The position numbers were made by a program, and so were the translations under genes. This document shows positions 61,123 to 64,000 of a stretch of DNA of 64,000 nt, one piece after another; positions within the stretch are counted from its first letter, which is position 1; each line of letters begins with the position of its first letter. The notes beneath the pieces were generated by a model. It was not told where the DNA came from. It ran no database searches and saw only the letters and a program-made list of their open reading frames with translations. Source of the DNA: Ereboglobus sp. PH5-10 (GTDB lineage Bacteria > Verrucomicrobiota > Verrucomicrobiia > Opitutales > Opitutaceae); the NCBI RefSeq assembly GCF_029504735.1, contig NZ_JAQFIP010000009.1, positions 1 through 64,000 on the forward strand, written 5' to 3'.

Positions 61123-62067
61123 ATGAATTGCCAACGCATCCAGGACGAATGCCTCATCGAGGCCCTGCACGACGGCTCGCTCCCGTCCGCAACAGCCGAT
61201 GCCGTGCGCGCCCACCTCGCCGCCTGCCCGGCCTGCCGCGCTCAACTCGCGGAGCTCGAAACCATCATCGCGCAGCTCGACCGGCTCCCGGCTCCCGCCG
61301 CGCCCTCGCAGCGCATGCGCGCCGGTTTCGACGCCATGCTCGCCGCCGAAAAAGCGCTCCAGAAAAACAACAGTCTTAACAATCCGCGCCGCATTTCGCG
61401 CCTCGACACCTTTTTCGCACGCCTTTTCCCGCGACGCCCCGTGTATCAATTCGGCGCGTCGCTCGCGCTTCTTGCGCTCGGTCTTTTCGTCGGCGCGCGT
61501 TTCCTCACACCGGCTTCAACGCCGGGCGCCGGCCCGGAAACGCCCGCGCCCAACTCCACCGCCATGGAGCTGGCCGAGCTTCGCGAGCAAGTGAACAACA
61601 TGGGCCGACTCGTCACCTATTCGTTGCTCCAGCAGAAATCCACGAGCGAACGCCTGCAATCCGTGCTCGCCACGCTCCAGCTCAAATCGCCCGACCGCCA
61701 GCTTCTCACCGACCTTGTCGGCACGCTTGCGTTCGACCCGTCCGTCAACGTCCGGCTTTCCGCGGTCGAGGCGCTCGCGCCGCACACCGGCGAGGACCTC
61801 GTGCGCGCCGGCCTCATCGCCGCGCTCCCGCGCGAAACCGCGCCGCTCGTGCAAGTCGCCATGATCGAACTCCTCGCCTCCGCCCGCGACACCGAGGCCG
61901 CGCCCGTTTTTGCCCGGCTCATGCTGGACGACCGCGCCGACCCCTCCGTCCGCGAAACCGCGCGCCGCGCCCTCGCCGTGCTCGACTCGCCGCACGCACC
62001 GCCCCTTGAACCGGCGCACGACCACAATCTTTCGCACACATCCACCGACACAAAAACAACCACTTGA
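61123..62067 (+). CDS. Membrane anti-sigma factor with HEAT-like repeats
   Basis: 314 residues. An N-terminal zf-HC2-like domain (AVRAHLAACPACRAQLAELE, His-x3-Cys-x2-Cys) would hold the sigma factor. One membrane helix lies near residue 115 (FGASLALLALGLFVGARFLT). The outside part has a helix-rich region with HEAT-like repeats (TLAFDPSVNVRLSAVEALAP, LVQVAMIELLASARDTEAAP). A protein-binding HEAT platform on an anti-sigma factor is a sensible sensor module. It follows the sigma gene by 12 bp. The gene after it begins 26 bp downstream, so the three form an operon. Confidence 0.82.
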   Translation: MNCQRIQDECLIEALHDGSLPSATADAVRAHLAACPACRAQLAELETIIAQLDRLPAPAAPSQRMRAGFDAMLAAEKALQKNNSLNNPRRISRLDTFFARLFPRRPVYQFGASLALLALGLFVGARFLTPASTPGAGPETPAPNSTAMELAELREQVNNMGRLVTYSLLQQKSTSERLQSVLATLQLKSPDRQLLTDLVGTLAFDPSVNVRLSAVEALAPHTGEDLVRAGLIAALPRETAPLVQVAMIELLASARDTEAAPVFARLMLDDRADPSVRETARRALAVLDSPHAPPLEPAHDHNLSHTSTDTKTTT

Positions 62068-62093
62068 AACCCGCAGCCCCGCTGCAATTTGCC

Positions 62094-63347
62094 ATGAAAT
62101 CCAAAACCGCATTCCTCCGCGCGCCGCTTCTCGCCGCCGCCATCGCCTGTTCCGCCGCCCTGCTTCCCGCGCAGGACGCCTACCGCGAGCTCGGAGCCAC
62201 GCCGCCGCCCGCCGCTGAAGCCAGCCCGGCTAAAAAAGCCAGTTACAGCAGCCAGCCCGGCAAAAACACCACCACCGCGCGCATTTCCTTCTCCGACCGG
62301 AGCAAGCCCGGCACGTTAAAAATCAACATGACCGTCGCTGAAATCGACATCGAGGGCACAAGCGGAAACGAAATCATCGTCACCTCCTCGCTCGACCAGA
62401 AAGGCGCGCCCAAAACCGACGACGACGGCTTCCGCCGCCTCGACCGGGAACAGGCTTTTGAACTCATCGAAAAGGACAATGTCGCCACGCTTCGCATCGC
62501 GGGGGGCAGCCCGAGGTTTGCCGCCGGGGCCGAGTTCAAAATCAAGGTTCCGCGCAACACCAACCTTTCCATCAGAACGCAATCCGTCGAGGGTGTTGAA
62601 ATCGACGACATCGACGGCGACATCGAGGTAAGCAGCACCAGCGGCGAAATCAGCCTCGAAAATATTAGCGGCTCAGTTGTCGCCAACACGATGAGCGGAA
62701 AAATCGACGCCGAGTTCAAGCGCGCCCCGCAAAAACCCGTTTCGCTCACTTCAATGAGCGGCGCCATCGAGCTTTCCCTGCCGCCAAAAACCGCGGCCAA
62801 CCTCCGCATGCGCACCCTGAGTGGCGCCATCCGAACCAACTTCCCAGAAAGCGCGCTCAAGACGACCACCGAAACGCGCGCCGACGCCAAGGCACGGAAG
62901 GTCAGCATGCAAGTCACGCACGACGGCGACAGCAACGTGACGGTTGTCACGAGCAATTCCGGCGACAGTTACGCTTTCTCGACGACAACCGGCGAGGCGC
63001 AAATCCCCCCGCCCGCCGCGCCGAGTGATGGCGAGCTTGTCGAAACCATTATCGAAACGCGCAAGGCGCAGGCATTTGATTACGCCGACAAAGGGCTCGC
63101 CGCCGCCCAAAAAGGCATCGCCGCCGCAATTCAGGCAATCGATGGAATCAAGGGCCTCAGCGACGAGGAAAAAGAACTCATCAAGCGCAAGATCCAAGCC
63201 GGTGGAAACGCCATGCCGCGCACGGTTCGCGTAACCGGCATGCCCTCGGTCGGCGGCAAGACGATCACCGGCGCGCTCAACGGCGGCGGCATCGACATCC
63301 AGCTCACCACCATGAGCGGCCCGATCACGCTCAAGCAGGAAAAGTAA
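62094..63347 (+). CDS. Exported DUF4097-like beta-strand repeat protein
   Basis: 417 residues with a signal peptide (FLRAPLLAAAIACSAALLPA). The mature part has repeated short strands: VEGVEIDDIDGDIEVSSTSG, EISLENISGSVVANTMSGKI, and SLTSMSGAIELSLPPKTAAN. These match DUF4097, which forms a beta-helix-like surface structure. A helical insertion (KAQAFDYADKGLAAAQKGIA) precedes one final strand repeat. Such proteins often travel with ECF sigma/anti-sigma pairs and may be the sensed or produced envelope component. Molecular role unknown. Confidence 0.75.
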   Translation: MKSKTAFLRAPLLAAAIACSAALLPAQDAYRELGATPPPAAEASPAKKASYSSQPGKNTTTARISFSDRSKPGTLKINMTVAEIDIEGTSGNEIIVTSSLDQKGAPKTDDDGFRRLDREQAFELIEKDNVATLRIAGGSPRFAAGAEFKIKVPRNTNLSIRTQSVEGVEIDDIDGDIEVSSTSGEISLENISGSVVANTMSGKIDAEFKRAPQKPVSLTSMSGAIELSLPPKTAANLRMRTLSGAIRTNFPESALKTTTETRADAKARKVSMQVTHDGDSNVTVVTSNSGDSYAFSTTTGEAQIPPPAAPSDGELVETIIETRKAQAFDYADKGLAAAQKGIAAAIQAIDGIKGLSDEEKELIKRKIQAGGNAMPRTVRVTGMPSVGGKTITGALNGGGIDIQLTTMSGPITLKQEK

Positions 63348-63430
63348 TTTTTCCAAGGCACCAAAGGTGCGCGAGACGAGATCCCGCAACGTGAAACCTG
63401 TCAGAACTGAGCGCGTTGCGGTTTCAAGCA

Positions 63431-63493
63431 GGTAGGGCGAACCGTCCCCGGTGAGCCGCCCAATTTTGGCTCACCAGGACGGTTCGCACTGCC
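63431..63493. repeat. Interspersed palindromic repeat, family A copy 4 (divergent)
   Basis: GGTAGGGCGAACCGTCCCCG pairs with CCAGGACGGTTCGCACTGCC with some mismatches; the inner GTGAGCC/GGCTCAC is kept. It lies between convergent genes, like copies 1 and 3. Confidence 0.8.
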
Positions 63494-63507
63494 CCAAAAG
63501 CCCGCTC

Positions 63508-64000
63508 TCACCGCGCCGCCTCGTCCCGCAAACCGTAGTTTTCCGGCTTAAAACCGCGCGCTTCCAACGCCTCCCCGAGCGCCTTCAAGTCGAGTTTTGC
63601 GCCGGCGTCCGATGTCATCGACGGGGCCGGTTTCACGCCGTGGCGCTCGAACCAACCTTGGTTCATTTCGAGCGCGTAGTGGATATCCGTGCGCGCCGAG
63701 GTCACCGAGGTTTCGTCAAACGGAAACATCTGGCGCACTTCGCGCAGCACGCCGTCTTTTGTGAAAAATCCTATGTCCAACGGGAGCGGGGTGTTGCGCA
63801 TGTAGAAGCCCATGCGCTGCGGGTATTGATAGACAAAAATCATCCCCTGGTTCTCCGCGAGATCGCGACGCCCCATCAGGCCGCGATTGAGCTCGCGCAG
63901 GTTATTCGGCTGCTCCACAGCGAGTTGCATGCGCACAGGCTGACCGCCCACGCTTATGGTGAAATATTCCGAGGCCGATTTTATCGCCTTTGGAGCAGCT
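63508..64000 (-). CDS. DUF192 family protein, 5' end beyond the window
   Basis: The reading frame is open to the window edge, so the start lies outside; 163 residues are seen. The DUF192 pattern is clear: FTISVGGQPVRMQLAVE, GLMGRRDLAENQGMIFVYQY, and MGFYMRNTPLPLDIGFFTKD. Members are usually small exported or periplasmic proteins of about 120-170 residues with no firm function. The C-terminal extension (about 45 residues after GWFERHGVKPAPS) is longer than common. GTG at 63951 is not a likely start, because conserved strand sequence precedes it. Confidence 0.85.
   Translation of the reverse strand, partial: AAPKAIKSASEYFTISVGGQPVRMQLAVEQPNNLRELNRGLMGRRDLAENQGMIFVYQYPQRMGFYMRNTPLPLDIGFFTKDGVLREVRQMFPFDETSVTSARTDIHYALEMNQGWFERHGVKPAPSMTSDAGAKLDLKALGEALEARGFKPENYGLRDEAAR

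Overview
The window is GC-rich, gene-dense bacterial DNA that fits a member of the Verrucomicrobiota, most likely Opitutaceae. The grounds are the mix of families: an autotransporter-associated beta-strand-repeat protein with a TIGR02597-like tail, a GYF_2 membrane protein, a PL22-type oligogalacturonate lyase, an LplT-PlsC-Aas fusion, and many intergenic palindromes. This is inference from gene content; no rRNA or marker phylogeny is available here.

Layout. 0.1-4.8 kb is a ribonucleoside/ribose catabolic locus (ribokinase, sugar permease, LacI regulator, exported nucleoside hydrolase) with two LacI-type operators in the divergent promoter region and a strong bidirectional terminator. 5.8-15.1 kb holds two paralogous Pit phosphate transporters, the first with its DUF47/PhoU-like partner. 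They bracket an accessory island with an IS256 remnant, a truncated M91-like metallopeptidase toxin tail plus a lipoprotein immunity candidate, two decayed RAYT-like relics, a 455-bp direct duplication, an uncharacterised two-repeat exported protein, and a TetR/Bcr-type efflux pair. 15.2-24.5 kb is mostly housekeeping: metX, an MscS channel, cdd, holA, pgi, a nicotinamidase-like hydrolase, a 5'-nucleotidase that looks acquired, a YhaM-like nuclease and a SanA-like protein.

24.8-32.0 kb is the most interesting part: RtcB RNA ligase, an HNH nuclease, a Ro60/TROVE protein, and four tRNA-like genes on the same strand. Three of them (anticodons GCG, UUU, UUC) fold as cloverleaves with encoded CCA, yet all lack the D-loop GG pair and carry TG in place of TT at T-loop positions 54-55, so the usual elbow contacts are lost together. 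The fourth (CCU) has a normal elbow but a 4-nt insertion in its acceptor strand. A ~185-nt multi-branched palindrome lies just 3' of ro60, where a Y RNA could sit, and 22-bp repeats bracket an AT-rich two-gene cassette and, further out, the ro60-tRNA segment. I read this as an RNA-repair / RNA quality-control island with its own tRNA mimics.

32.1-64 kb holds a LysR regulator, a large surface protein, a MATE exporter, two small exported or membrane proteins of unknown role, a DinG-type helicase, a PP2C phosphatase, an esterase, the trifunctional lysophospholipid acyltransferase, miaB, a Tat-exported FAD oxidoreductase divergent from the oligogalacturonate lyase, a methyltransferase, a quinone reductase, a LysE exporter, a polyprenyl-phosphate sugar transferase with a glycosyltransferase, an ECF sigma / anti-sigma / DUF4097-like operon, and the 3' part of a DUF192 gene cut by the window end. 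Many intergenic gaps hold hairpin-forming repeats, including four copies of one family.
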